Numbered from the stretch's first letter, positions 17,138 to 26,684 are shown. The stretch: DNA of 64,000 bases from Ornithobacterium rhinotracheale DSM 15997 (GCF_000265465.1 NC_018016.1:749501-813500); one strand, 5' to 3'. A program made the numbers and translations. Notes: a model not told the origin generated them from the sequence alone.

Positions 17138-19282
17138 ATGAGTTTTTTAAACAAGAAAAATAGCTTTTTATTCAGCTTTTTATGCGGGGCTTTTTGCATG
17201 ATTTCTGCGCAAAATGTGTCGCTAGAAGATGCCATTTATTTCAAGTATTCGCCCAAATCAATTGAGGGTGGGCAATCGCTCAACGATGGCGAGCACTACA
17301 CGCTCCTTACTCGAGATGGTGTTTCTAAATTTAGCTATAAAAATACTGAAAAAATGGCAGATTTATCCAAAGGGCGTTATAGCGATTACAGCTTTAGCCC
17401 AGATGAAAATCTACTTTTGCTTGAAAAAAGTCCAGAGGAAATTTATCGCCGCTCTAAAAGAGCAAAGTATGCTGTGAAAAATTTAAAAACGGGACAAATC
17501 GAACCGATTTTTAAAGGAAATAAAATCCAAGAGCCTACTTTTTCACCCGATGGGACAAAGGTTGCTTTTGTATTTGAGAATAATTTATATTACCAAGATT
17601 TAGCTACTCAGAAAGTTACACAAGTTTCTACAGATGGCAAGAAAAACGAAATCATCAACGGGGTGGCAGATTGGGTGTATGAGGAGGAATTTTCGTTTGT
17701 GCGAGCATTTGACTGGAGTGCAGACAGCCAATATTTAGCTTATTTAAAATTTGATGAAAGCCAAGTGCCTGTGATGAATATTGATGTGTATCGCAGAGGG
17801 ATTTATCCAGATGAATTAAGCTTTAAATATCCTAAAGCGGGCGAAAAAAATTCTGTGGTGAGTGCAGAGGTGTACAACCTCAACGACCAAAAAACTACAA
17901 CGGTGAATCTGGCTGAATACAAAGATTTCTATATTCCAAGAATTCAGTTTAATCCATATAATGATGATTTGTATCTTTTGGTTTCAAACAGGCACCAGAA
18001 CCAAGTAGATGTTTTGCAATACAATCCAGCAAATCATCAAGTAAAAAAGCTTTTTTCTGAAAAAGACAAAGCGTGGATAGATACCGATCATTTTATTTTT
18101 AAATTCCTAGACAAAGATAGTTTCTTGTGGGGAAGCGAGCGCGACGGGTTCCGCCATTTATATCGCTACAACACGCAAGGCAAACTGCTCGGACAAGTGA
18201 CTAAAGGCAACTGGGAGGTAACTAAGTTTTATGGCTACGACCCTAAGTCTAAAAAAATATTTTTCCAATCTACTGAGCCTGGCAGCATCAACCGCGGTGT
18301 CTACTCCGTCAATCTAAACGGTAAGGATAAAAAAGCTTTGGCTACACAGCATGGAATTAATTCAGCTTTGTTTAGCAAGAACTTTCGTTATTTCATTCTC
18401 ACGCACAGCCAAGCCAACAAAGTGCCTGTGTATACACTCAACGACGGAAACTCGGGCAAAGTGATTCGTGTGCTAGAGGATAATAAGGAAACGGAACAGA
18501 GAATTGCTCAAACCAATTTCTCGCCAAAGGAATTTAGTGTAATTCATGTAAATGGACAAGAGCTAAACGCTTACATGATTAAGCCTAAAGACTTTGATCC
18601 AAAGAAAAAATATCCACTTTTAATGTATTTATACAACGGCCCTGGTAGCCAAGAAGTAAAAAATGCAAGTTTTGATTATTATTTTTGGTGGTTCCAATAT
18701 TTGGCAAGCCATGGCTACATTGTCGCCGTGGTAGACGGGCGTGGAACGGGATATAAAGGAGCTGCTTTCAAAAAAGTGACTTACAAAAATCTTGGAAAAT
18801 TAGAATTAGAAGACCAAATCGCTGCCGCGAAATATTTCGGGTCATTACCTTATATTGATAAAACTAGAATCGGTATGTTTGGCTGGAGTTTTGGGGGCTA
18901 CATGACGCTACTTGCGATGACCAAAGGGGCAGACACCTTCAAAACAGGGATTGCCGTGGCTCCAGTAACCAATTGGAGATTGTATGACACCGTGTATACC
19001 GAGCGTTTCTTGCAGACTCCGCAAGAAAACGAAGCGGGCTATGAGGACAATTCCCCTCTTAATTATGCTAATTTACTTAAAGGGAATTTGCTCTTGATTC
19101 ACGGCTCGGCAGACGACAATGTGCATGTGCAAAATTCTATGTTGATGAACGAGGCTCTTGTACAAAATAATAAAGATTTTGATTTCATGATATATCCAGA
19201 TAAAAACCATGGAATCTATGGCGGAAACACTTGCTTACATTTATTTAGAAAAATCAGTGATTATATATTTAAAAACTTATAA
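17138..19282 (+). CDS. Dipeptidyl peptidase IV-type S9 peptidase, exported
   Basis: A serine exopeptidase that releases N-terminal dipeptides, probably X-Pro. Its 714 residues comprise a signal peptide ending in AFCMISAQ, an N-terminal beta-propeller (DPPIV_N) with the Glu pair region DWVYEEEFSFVRAFDW, and a C-terminal alpha/beta-hydrolase domain. The catalytic Ser584 is in GWSFGGY, Asp in HGSADDNVH and His in DKNHGIYGG. The signal peptide implies periplasm or cell surface. The POT transporter 11 nt downstream would import the products, so this pair is a peptide-scavenging operon. Start chosen by the signal peptide and promoter. Confidence 0.93.
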   Translation: MSFLNKKNSFLFSFLCGAFCMISAQNVSLEDAIYFKYSPKSIEGGQSLNDGEHYTLLTRDGVSKFSYKNTEKMADLSKGRYSDYSFSPDENLLLLEKSPEEIYRRSKRAKYAVKNLKTGQIEPIFKGNKIQEPTFSPDGTKVAFVFENNLYYQDLATQKVTQVSTDGKKNEIINGVADWVYEEEFSFVRAFDWSADSQYLAYLKFDESQVPVMNIDVYRRGIYPDELSFKYPKAGEKNSVVSAEVYNLNDQKTTTVNLAEYKDFYIPRIQFNPYNDDLYLLVSNRHQNQVDVLQYNPANHQVKKLFSEKDKAWIDTDHFIFKFLDKDSFLWGSERDGFRHLYRYNTQGKLLGQVTKGNWEVTKFYGYDPKSKKIFFQSTEPGSINRGVYSVNLNGKDKKALATQHGINSALFSKNFRYFILTHSQANKVPVYTLNDGNSGKVIRVLEDNKETEQRIAQTNFSPKEFSVIHVNGQELNAYMIKPKDFDPKKKYPLLMYLYNGPGSQEVKNASFDYYFWWFQYLASHGYIVAVVDGRGTGYKGAAFKKVTYKNLGKLELEDQIAAAKYFGSLPYIDKTRIGMFGWSFGGYMTLLAMTKGADTFKTGIAVAPVTNWRLYDTVYTERFLQTPQENEAGYEDNSPLNYANLLKGNLLLIHGSADDNVHVQNSMLMNEALVQNNKDFDFMIYPDKNHGIYGGNTCLHLFRKISDYIFKNL

Positions 19283-19293
19283 ACTTTAAACCT

Positions 19294-20841
19294 ATGAGTA
19301 TTTCATTAAACCAAAACAATTTACCGAACGGGATACCTCAGAAAGAGATTTTAGGTCATCCAGCGGGATTATTCGTACTATTCTTTTCAGAAATGTGGGA
19401 GCGTTTCTGCTACTATGGCATGCGTACTTTGCTTACACTTTATGTGGTAAAAGCTTTATTGCAATCAGATGCTACGGCATTTTCCATCTACGGAGCCTAC
19501 ACAGGTCTTGTATATGCAGCGCCAGTATTGGGAGGCTGGGTTGCCGACCATGTTCTTGGATATAAATACTCCGTACTCTTCGGGGGAATCATGATGATGA
19601 TTGGGGAAATGCTGATCCTCGGCCCTCACTTTCTGGGCACAAGCGTGCAAGAAACGGGGCTCACTTGGCTCTACATAGGTATGGCAATCATCATTGTAGG
19701 GAATGGCTACTTCAAAGCAAATATTTCCTCTATTGTAGGAAAACTCTACAAGGATAACGATGTGAGACGAGATTCTGGTTTCACCATTTTCTATATCGGA
19801 ATTAATCTTGGAGCATTGCTTGCTACGCTTATCGCAGGATGGGTGGGAGAAGTTTATGGCTACGAATATGGTTTCGGATTGGCTGGTATCGGAATGCTTT
19901 GCGGTATCTTTATCTTCTATGCAGGTAGAAAATTATACGGTCATGTTGCTGAACCTCCTGCAAACTTAAACAACAAAGTAGTAGGTCCACTTACAAGATT
20001 CCATGTTACTATTTTAGCTTCAATTGCAATTATTCCATTATTATATCTTTTAATTCAATACAACACTCTGGTAGGATACCTAATGGTTGTCGTTGCACTT
20101 TATGTGCTTTACACGCTACTTTCTGCGGGAATTAAAGGAGGCAAAATCCTGAGAGATAGAATGATTATTTTTGTAATTCTATGTTTATTAAATATCATTT
20201 TCTGGGCATTTTTTGAACAAGCGGGGACATCGCTCACACTCTTTGCAGAGAGAAATGTAGATAGACAAAACTTCTTAGGCTTCTGGAACATCACAGCTGC
20301 TCAAACACAAGTATTTAACGCATTTTACATCATCGCAATGGGATCAGTTTTCTCAATGCTTTGGATTAAATTAGATAAATTAAAACTTAACCCAAATATT
20401 CCTGCTAAATTCGGAATTGGTATTGTACTAGTAGGTATCGGTTTCTTGGTTCCTAAATTATTCCCGATTAGCCCACTATATACTGTATCTATTTGGGCAT
20501 TAGTTCTATTATACTTCTGCCACACAGTGGGAGAATTATTCTTATCACCAATTGGACTTTCCATGGTAACTAAATTAGCACCTAAAAATATGACAGGTAC
20601 CTTGATGGGAGCTTGGTTCTTATCTCTTGCGGGAGCAAATTATGTTGCGGGTAGTATTCTTGCGCCACTCACAGGAACTGGCGGAGAGGAAAATGCAGCA
20701 GATGTTGTGATGACGCCAGCACAGAGCTTGGCTCAGTATCTAGAAGTATTTGGCAAGTTTGGCTACATCGCCGTGGGCTGTGGTCTTGTGGTACTTTTAG
20801 CTTCTCCATTTTTAAATAAATTAATGCACGGAATTAAATAA
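19294..20841 (+). CDS. POT/PTR-family proton-coupled peptide transporter (paralog 1)
   Basis: A 12-14-helix MFS transporter (515 residues) importing di- and tripeptides with protons. It has the POT signature near the N-terminus (EMWERFCYYGMRTLL, an ExxERFxYYG motif), the conserved GNGYFKANISSIVG segment and FYIGINLGALLA. It follows the dipeptidyl peptidase after 11 nt and ends at a terminator, so the two form an operon. Two further paralogs lie downstream (21.0 and 24.2 kb). Confidence 0.93.
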   Translation: MSISLNQNNLPNGIPQKEILGHPAGLFVLFFSEMWERFCYYGMRTLLTLYVVKALLQSDATAFSIYGAYTGLVYAAPVLGGWVADHVLGYKYSVLFGGIMMMIGEMLILGPHFLGTSVQETGLTWLYIGMAIIIVGNGYFKANISSIVGKLYKDNDVRRDSGFTIFYIGINLGALLATLIAGWVGEVYGYEYGFGLAGIGMLCGIFIFYAGRKLYGHVAEPPANLNNKVVGPLTRFHVTILASIAIIPLLYLLIQYNTLVGYLMVVVALYVLYTLLSAGIKGGKILRDRMIIFVILCLLNIIFWAFFEQAGTSLTLFAERNVDRQNFLGFWNITAAQTQVFNAFYIIAMGSVFSMLWIKLDKLKLNPNIPAKFGIGIVLVGIGFLVPKLFPISPLYTVSIWALVLLYFCHTVGELFLSPIGLSMVTKLAPKNMTGTLMGAWFLSLAGANYVAGSILAPLTGTGGEENAADVVMTPAQSLAQYLEVFGKFGYIAVGCGLVVLLASPFLNKLMHGIK

Positions 20842-20861
20842 TTTTGATTCTAGTAGATATA

Positions 20862-20891
20862 AAAAAGCTACTTCTTTGGGAGTAGCTTTTT
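20862..20891 (+). terminator. Rho-independent terminator
   Basis: Stem AAAAAGCTACT / AGTAGCTTTTT with an 8-nt loop, after POT paralog 1. Confidence 0.88.
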
Positions 20892-21004
20892 TCAAATATA
20901 ATTAATGGAAAAAACGACTTGAAAGAAAAAAATACCAAACTTTTAATTCTTTTCGAAAAAAAACACTACTTTTACCGCGTTTTAAAAATAAAACATTTTC
21001 AACA

Positions 21005-22489
21005 ATGGAAGAAAACAAAAAAACTTTGATGGAAAACATTATGACCATAAAACCAGCTTTTTGGTTAGCGAGTTTTATGGAGCTTATGGAACGATGGGCT
21101 TGGTACGGGCTCTTTGGAGTATTCTCATTGTACTTGGTAGCAAGTACCGACGAAGGGGGGCTTGGCTTTAATCATATAGAAAAAGCCTCTATTATGTCGC
21201 AAATCACAGCACTACTCTATTTTTTACCACTATTTCTTGGGGTAATCGCTGATAGAATTGGCTACAAATTATCATTAATCATAGCCTATGTAATCATGAT
21301 TATTGGTTACTATTTCTTGGGACATGCCAGCACCTACTGGAGCGTATATTTCCTATTCTTGCTAGTGGCATTGGGAGCTGCCATGTTTAAACCTGTGGCT
21401 TCTGGGATTGTTTCTAAATCAACGAATAAAGACAACGGAACCATAGGGTTCGGAATTTTCTACATGATGGTAAACATCGGCGGATTCGTAGGTCCTGCTT
21501 CGTCTTCCTACCTCAGAACTACTTTTGGGTGGAGGTTGATTTTCGTTCAAGCTGCAGTGGTAATTGCCATCAACCTGTTCTTGGTTGTTTTCTTCTTTAA
21601 AGAACCAGAAAGACAAGTTTATAAAAAAGAAAGCATCGGCGTAGAGATTAAAAACTCGCTGAACAATATCTGGGAGGCACTTAAAGATACAAAACTTACC
21701 GTGCTTTTAATCCTCATGATTGGATTCTGGACTATGTTTAATCAGTTGTTCTATACTTTGCCAAACTTTATCACCGATTGGGTAGATTCGGCACCATTGA
21801 GCAATTGGATCAATCAAAACTTGCCAGCACTCTCTAATACTTTAACCGAAAACGGACAAGTAAAAGCAGAATGGTTTACCAATATCGATGCTCTGATGAT
21901 TGTATTCCTACAAATCTTCGTTTCGTATTTTGCGACTAAAATGCGACATGTAAGTGCCATGATTCGAGGTTTCATCATTGCCTCTATCGGGATTGGGCTT
22001 ACTTTCTACACGCACAATTTTATGTACACCATCATCGGTACCATGATTTTTGCCATTGGAGAAATGACGACCAACCCTACTTTCTCTTCATTTATCGCAT
22101 TGATTTCGCCTAAAGGTAAAGAAGCTTTGTACCAAGGTACTTATTTCTTACCAGTAGCTGCGGGTAATTACTTAACAGGCTTTATTTCAGGAAACTTATA
22201 CGAAGCTTGGTCAGACAAATTAGGTCTTTGCCAAAGATACATGGCAGAAAAAGGAATCCCAATGCCAGAAGTAGGCGATGGCTTTACCAAAAGGGATTAT
22301 TTTGCCCTAGCTGAACAAAAGTTAGGCTTAACGCACTGGCAACTCACCGATTTGCTTTGGGATACTTATTCGCCAAATAAAATCTGGTATGTAATTGTGG
22401 GCGTGGGAGCGATCACCATCGTTGCTCTTTCCATCTACGACCGAGTAGTGATAAGACCAAGAGAGAAAAAGCATTTGCTCGACGAGTAA
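21005..22489 (+). CDS. POT/MFS peptide transporter (paralog 2, divergent)
   Basis: A polytopic membrane protein of 494 residues from the same superfamily as its neighbours but more distant. It has FMELMERWAWYGLFGVFSLYL in place of the canonical ExxERFxYYG and lacks a classical HPAGLF start. GIFYMMVNIGGFVGPA corresponds to the second POT motif. It is monocistronic between two terminators, with a weak TACTTTTA -7-like sequence upstream. Substrate may differ from paralog 1; peptides are the default inference. Confidence 0.85.
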   Translation: MEENKKTLMENIMTIKPAFWLASFMELMERWAWYGLFGVFSLYLVASTDEGGLGFNHIEKASIMSQITALLYFLPLFLGVIADRIGYKLSLIIAYVIMIIGYYFLGHASTYWSVYFLFLLVALGAAMFKPVASGIVSKSTNKDNGTIGFGIFYMMVNIGGFVGPASSSYLRTTFGWRLIFVQAAVVIAINLFLVVFFFKEPERQVYKKESIGVEIKNSLNNIWEALKDTKLTVLLILMIGFWTMFNQLFYTLPNFITDWVDSAPLSNWINQNLPALSNTLTENGQVKAEWFTNIDALMIVFLQIFVSYFATKMRHVSAMIRGFIIASIGIGLTFYTHNFMYTIIGTMIFAIGEMTTNPTFSSFIALISPKGKEALYQGTYFLPVAAGNYLTGFISGNLYEAWSDKLGLCQRYMAEKGIPMPEVGDGFTKRDYFALAEQKLGLTHWQLTDLLWDTYSPNKIWYVIVGVGAITIVALSIYDRVVIRPREKKHLLDE

Positions 22490-22510
22490 AAAATCATTTT
22501 TTAATAATTA

Positions 22511-22549
22511 AAATAAAGGTTTCATTTAGAAAAGTGAAGCCTTTATTTT
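22511..22549 (+). terminator. Rho-independent terminator after POT paralog 2
   Basis: AAATAAAGGTTTCA pairs with TGAAGCCTTTATTT, followed by T. The right arm plus T-run (AAGTGAAGCCTTTATTTTTT) recurs exactly at 24036-24055 without its left arm. The rest of the gap to 22811 is AT-rich with no gene that I can support. Confidence 0.85.
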
Positions 22550-22811
22550 TTTGTAGCAAGATTCAAAATGTTAATTTATTTTCATTTTTAAATTATTTTA
22601 TTTTCTTTGTGAAATACAAATAAATTCTTATAAAGAATAATAATTTTAAACAGATTATGAATAGTTTTATTGTATACTAAATACATGGAATATTGTAAAA
22701 TTCTCTGAAACTATCTTATAATTCTTTTTATTGTTATTCTTTTAGAGAAGATCCTTTAATTAGAAAGCACACAAATCTTTTTTAAAAACAATCCTATTCT
22801 CCAAATCATAG

Positions 22812-23216
22812 ATGAAAAATATAATGAATATTGCAGGTGAAAATTACAATTGTGTTTTGCTACTCGCATTACTTCTTTCCCTTTCAAGCTGCAAAGAAAA
22901 AGAAAAACCTTTATTACTCTATTTCGACGATAAAGACACAGTCACTTACTATGTACCTCAAACATTTTTTAACGAGAAAGCATATAGAGAAAAAGTTTAT
23001 GAAAAGTATAAATACTTAGATGAAGAACGTTATACAATAGGAGAAGCTTACTTCATCCACAAAAAAGGAATGGCTAAAAAACTTGTCTCCCCTAAAGAGT
23101 TAGAAAAATACCGAATTGTAAAAGGACTAAAAGATTGGCATGTATATATAGCCGATTTATCCAATCCAGACTCACTTTTTATCGTGGAGACAGAACAGCA
23201 TGTAGTAGAATATTAA
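22812..23216 (+). CDS. Hypothetical lipoprotein, copy A of a duplicated gene
   Basis: A 134-residue predicted lipoprotein: hydrophobic signal LLLALLLSLSSC with the lipobox Cys near residue 27, a KEKEK spacer, then a soluble domain rich in Tyr/Lys/Glu (YFDDKDTVTYYVPQTFF, EERYTIGEAYFIHKKG, LKDWHVYIADLSNPDSL). I recognise no family. From the lipobox onward it is about 99% identical in DNA to copy A' at 23634-24026. The 5' ends, including the first part of the signal peptide, are unrelated. The start could also be the Met at 22824. Confidence 0.75.
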   Translation: MKNIMNIAGENYNCVLLLALLLSLSSCKEKEKPLLLYFDDKDTVTYYVPQTFFNEKAYREKVYEKYKYLDEERYTIGEAYFIHKKGMAKKLVSPKELEKYRIVKGLKDWHVYIADLSNPDSLFIVETEQHVVEY

Positions 23217-23229
23217 AAATAAATATATA

Positions 23230-23637
23230 ATGATTTATAAACTACCACTCCTAATCCTTCTTCTTTTCAACATTCCTGTCGCTATGCAAGCACAGCAAAA
23301 AGAATGTGTGTATGTAATTTTCGAAAAAGATCAAAATAATATAAAAAGAGAATACGAACACAGTGTTTTTTTTATAATATCTCCTCAATTAGACAATATA
23401 GAAGATAGATTGTGTCATTCCATAAAAAAAAACAAAAAAGAAAAAATACCATATGATAAAGTTAAACACAAATTAATAACCAAAAAGGAGTTAAACCAAA
23501 AACTGAAGAATAAATTAAAATCCTTTTTCCCTCCTCTCATCAAACCCGATTTCAATGATTTTTTCCAAAAAATTTATGTTTACGATATGGAAGAGCAAAC
23601 ATTATATGAAGTGCATTGGCTAAACGATTTTTCATGA
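23230..23637 (+). CDS. Hypothetical exported protein between the duplicated lipoprotein genes
   Basis: A 135-residue protein with a signal peptide (LLILLLFNIPVAMQAQQ) and a basic, Lys-rich mature domain (SIKKNKKEKIPYDKVKHK), ending YEVHWLNDFS. No family recognised. It begins 13 nt after copy A and its TGA overlaps the ATG of copy A' (ATGA), so A-B-A' reads as a coupled three-gene unit. Whether it binds its neighbours is unknown. Confidence 0.7.
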   Translation: MIYKLPLLILLLFNIPVAMQAQQKECVYVIFEKDQNNIKREYEHSVFFIISPQLDNIEDRLCHSIKKNKKEKIPYDKVKHKLITKKELNQKLKNKLKSFFPPLIKPDFNDFFQKIYVYDMEEQTLYEVHWLNDFS

Positions 23638-24026
23638 AATTATTAAAAATGAAACACGCAATTTTGGTAGTTTTTCTGCTATTTCTTTCCCTTTCAAGCT
23701 GCAAAGAAAAAGAAAAACCTTTATTACTCTATTTCGACGATAAAGACACAGCCACTTACTATGTACCTCAAACATTTTTTAACGAGAAAGCATATAGAGA
23801 AAAAGTTTATGAAAAGTATAAATACTTAGATGAAGAACGTTATACAATAGGAGAAGCTTACTTCATCCACAAAAAAGGAATGGCTAAAAAACTTGTCTCC
23901 CCTAAAGAGTTAGAAAAATACCGAATTGTAAAAGGACTAAAAGATTGGCATGTATATATAGCCGATTTATCTAATCCAGACTCACTTTTTATCATGGAGA
24001 CAGAACAGCGTGTAGTAGAATATTAA
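23634..24026 (+). CDS. Hypothetical lipoprotein, copy A' of a duplicated gene
   Basis: A 130-residue near-twin of copy A with its own signal peptide (MKHAILVVFLLFLSLSSC preceded by MKLLK). The mature region differs from copy A at three residues. The start at 23634 overlaps the stop of the middle gene (ATGA); the Met at 23649 is an alternative. After the stop comes the orphan half-terminator at 24036-24055. No function can be assigned. Confidence 0.75.
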   Translation: MKLLKMKHAILVVFLLFLSLSSCKEKEKPLLLYFDDKDTATYYVPQTFFNEKAYREKVYEKYKYLDEERYTIGEAYFIHKKGMAKKLVSPKELEKYRIVKGLKDWHVYIADLSNPDSLFIMETEQRVVEY

Positions 24027-24175
24027 AATTTCCCCAAGTGAAGCCTTTATTTTTTAGCTTAAACCCTTAATTCATTGTTCTTTTTGGGCTAAATCATTAT
24101 TTTTTTAGCTATCGTAAAAAATTTTATTATTTTTACGGAATTAAAATTTTAAACAGAAAATAAAAAATCAAATTA

Positions 24176-26116
24176 ATGAATAATTCTACAGCTGATTTTT
24201 TCGATAAGAAAAACCAGGTTCTAGGACACCCTGCGGGGCTTTTCGTCCTATTTTTCACGGAAATGTGGGAGCGTTTTTCGTTCTACGGAATGCGTGCCTT
24301 GCTCGTTTTATTTTTAGTAAGTTCAGTAGGAATTGGTGGCTGGGATTGGCCGCGTGAAAATGCGTTATCGCTTTATGGAACTTACTTAGCTCTACTTTAT
24401 CTTACGCCCATTATCGGCGGGCAGCTTGCCGATCGCTATCTTGGCTATCGCAAGGCAATTATCATAGGAGCTGTAATCATCACGCTAGGGCATGCCTCTA
24501 TGGCGATCGAGCACATCAAAGCCTTTATGTACATTGGGCTTTTGCTTTTGGTTATAGGCACAGGATTCTTCAAACCCAACATGACCTCCTTTATTTCGGT
24601 TTTATACCAAAATCACCCTGAAAAAAAAGACGGAGCCTACACCATTTTCTACATGGGCGTAAACTCTGGCTCGTTTCTAGGCATCATGCTTTGTGGGTAC
24701 TTGGGCGAAACTTTTGGCTGGAGCTGGGGCTTTGGTTTGGCAGGAATTTTCATGCTTTTAGGTTTATTGCAATTCACTCTTTCTCATAAAATCTTTGGCG
24801 ATGTGGGCATGAAACCTACGGCTAACGATGACACCGTGGAAAGCGACACACACGAAAAAATCCAAGATAAACCTAATCCGTTTACATTGGTAGACAAAAT
24901 CATCATGTTTGTGGTTGCTACACTTGGTTTAATCTGGGTGATTAACGATCCAATCGCTAAGATTTCTCACTACAATATTTTAGAAATCGGCGGGAAAGAC
25001 ATGTCCAACAATGTCATAATTGTTGCCTTGATTATGTTTCTTTATTTACTTGTGAGCCGTACGCTTCGTTACAGCAAAATCACTCGCGACAGAATGTTTG
25101 CCGTGATGATTATCGCATCGCTCATCATTTTCTTTTGGGCAAGTTTTGAGCAAGCGGGAGGGTCTATGAGTATTTTTGCTAAAGATTACACCAATCGTGT
25201 ACTTGCGGGAAATTATGCCTTAGCATTTAATATTGTAGACATCATCATTACTGTGGTGCCCGTAGCGATTATCTCTTATGTTTTATTCTTATTAATTAAA
25301 AAAACATACAAGAAATTCTTATTAGCCAACACCATTTTGGGCGTGAGTTTCTTGATCATTTGGTCTTTGATATTCTGGAAAATCTATTACGGATTCAACA
25401 CTTATTCTTATCAAGTGTCTATTCCAGAAACCGAGGACACCGTGATTCTTACAGCAGATCAGCTTAAACCTGGAGACAATATCTATGTAGTAGATGTTGA
25501 TAAAAAAGGCAAAAACTTTAAACAAATCACTGCCGAAAAAGCTAAAGAAGTGAGCAACTCTCAAGTAGCGACTATCGTAGAGAAAAAAGAAAACCAAATC
25601 GAGATTCCAGCCACTTGGTTCGGGATTTTGAACTCGCTATTCATCATCATTTTTGCACCATTAATGTCTAAATGGTGGGAGAGCCGTTTCAACCCATCAC
25701 TGGCAGGAAAATACGCCATTGGTCTGTTTTTCTTGGCGGCAGGATTTGGGTTCTTGGCTTTCGGGGCGCGTGATATTCCAAACGGAGCTACGGCAGCCTC
25801 TGTGAGTTTTATTTGGCTCGTCTTGGCTTATTTCCTCCACACGCTGGGAGAACTCTGCGTACAACCAGTAGGGCTTTCATCGGTGAGTAAATTGGTGCCA
25901 CCTCGCATGGTTGCCTTTATGTTTGGGGTGTGGTACTTGGCACTTGCCATTGGAAACAAAACTTCGGGTAAAATGGGAGAAATGATAGACCAGATTTCTA
26001 AAGAACACGGAATTTCTAGTTTCTTCTTAATTTTCACCATAGTTCCAGCTATAATTGGTGTAATTGCATTACTTTTGCACCCACTATTGAAGCGATTAAT
26101 GCATGGCATTAAATAA
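24176..26116 (+). CDS. POT-family peptide transporter with a large soluble insertion (paralog 3)
   Basis: A proton-coupled peptide transporter, 646 residues, over 100 longer than paralog 1. It has QVLGHPAGLFVLFFTEMWERFSFYGMRALL at the start, GTGFFKPNMTSF and FYMGVNSGSFLG. The extra length is a hydrophilic insertion at about residues 410-480 (VSIPETEDTVILTADQLKPG onward) between two late helices, probably periplasmic. Both POT 1 and POT 3 end in KRLMHGIK- or NKLMHGIK-like tails, so they are close paralogs. No clear -33/-7 pair is visible; TATTTTTA near 24130 is a weak candidate. Confidence 0.92.
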   Translation: MNNSTADFFDKKNQVLGHPAGLFVLFFTEMWERFSFYGMRALLVLFLVSSVGIGGWDWPRENALSLYGTYLALLYLTPIIGGQLADRYLGYRKAIIIGAVIITLGHASMAIEHIKAFMYIGLLLLVIGTGFFKPNMTSFISVLYQNHPEKKDGAYTIFYMGVNSGSFLGIMLCGYLGETFGWSWGFGLAGIFMLLGLLQFTLSHKIFGDVGMKPTANDDTVESDTHEKIQDKPNPFTLVDKIIMFVVATLGLIWVINDPIAKISHYNILEIGGKDMSNNVIIVALIMFLYLLVSRTLRYSKITRDRMFAVMIIASLIIFFWASFEQAGGSMSIFAKDYTNRVLAGNYALAFNIVDIIITVVPVAIISYVLFLLIKKTYKKFLLANTILGVSFLIIWSLIFWKIYYGFNTYSYQVSIPETEDTVILTADQLKPGDNIYVVDVDKKGKNFKQITAEKAKEVSNSQVATIVEKKENQIEIPATWFGILNSLFIIIFAPLMSKWWESRFNPSLAGKYAIGLFFLAAGFGFLAFGARDIPNGATAASVSFIWLVLAYFLHTLGELCVQPVGLSSVSKLVPPRMVAFMFGVWYLALAIGNKTSGKMGEMIDQISKEHGISSFFLIFTIVPAIIGVIALLLHPLLKRLMHGIK

Positions 26117-26167
26117 TTTTAAAAAAAAGGTGGAACAAAAATTGATTAAGCATTAAAAAATCAAACT

Positions 26168-26611
26168 ATGAAACAATTATTTTCGTTATTTATCATTCTT
26201 GTAGCAAGTTTAAGTTTTGCTCAAGAAATCCAATGGAAAACCATTGAACAAGCTGAGAAGGAAATGCAGGCACATCCAGAAAAGCCTTTGTATATCGATG
26301 TATATACCGACTGGTGTGGCTATTGCCGAAAAATGGATGTATCAACCTACAAAAATGCTGCAGTAGTTGAAAAAATCAACAAAGATTATATCCCAGTGAA
26401 ATTTAATGCAGAAGAAAAAAAGGACATTAAATTCATGGGGCATGAGTTTAAATTTGTGAGTGCAGGACCTAGCGGTGTAAACACTTTAGCTTACAACTTA
26501 TTGCAAGGACAAATGAGCTATCCTTCTGTCGTAATCCTTACTAAAGAAGGCAAAATCACCAATATCTTGCGTGGATATTTAACGCCAGACGAAGTGCTCT
26601 CAGAGATTTAA
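26168..26611 (+). CDS. Periplasmic thioredoxin-like protein (WCGYC)
   Basis: A 147-residue exported thioredoxin-fold protein. The signal peptide ends LVASLSFAQ, and the active site is D-W-C-G-Y-C-R-K-M near residues 48-56, a pattern of the DUF255/thioredoxin_7 type rather than of DsbA. The cis-Pro equivalent is in MSYPSVVIL. It probably reduces or isomerises envelope disulfides. It lies 51 nt after the POT transporter and may share its transcript. A terminator follows. Confidence 0.88.
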   Translation: MKQLFSLFIILVASLSFAQEIQWKTIEQAEKEMQAHPEKPLYIDVYTDWCGYCRKMDVSTYKNAAVVEKINKDYIPVKFNAEEKKDIKFMGHEFKFVSAGPSGVNTLAYNLLQGQMSYPSVVILTKEGKITNILRGYLTPDEVLSEI

Positions 26612-26633
26612 TCATACTTAAAAAACTAAAACC

Positions 26634-26667
26634 AAAAAAGTCGTTTCAGAAATGAAACGACTTTTTT
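26634..26667. terminator. Bidirectional terminator
   Basis: Stem AAAAAAGTCGTTTCA / TGAAACGACTTTTTT with a GAAA tetraloop, between the thioredoxin-like gene and the convergent fbp. Confidence 0.92.
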
Positions 26668-26684
26668 TATATACTAAAAAATGT

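Larger units (their letters stand above)
22873..24026 (+). repeat. Direct repeat of about 344 bp (22873-23216 and 23683-24026), offset 810 bp
   Basis: The two blocks differ at about four positions by eye (a V/A, a silent, a V/M and an H/R change in the encoded lipoprotein). They flank the middle gene at 23230-23637. Similarity begins abruptly within the signal peptide codons and ends at the stop codons, so the duplication is recent or maintained by gene conversion. Confidence 0.92.

Noticed and set aside
22553-22811. Possible gene or RNA in the gap before the lipoprotein cassette
   Set aside because: AT-rich, no open frame with a start signal, no stable fold seen.
26634-26667. Long perfect hairpins as regulatory RNAs
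   Set aside because: Position between convergent genes and T-runs fit simple bidirectional terminators.
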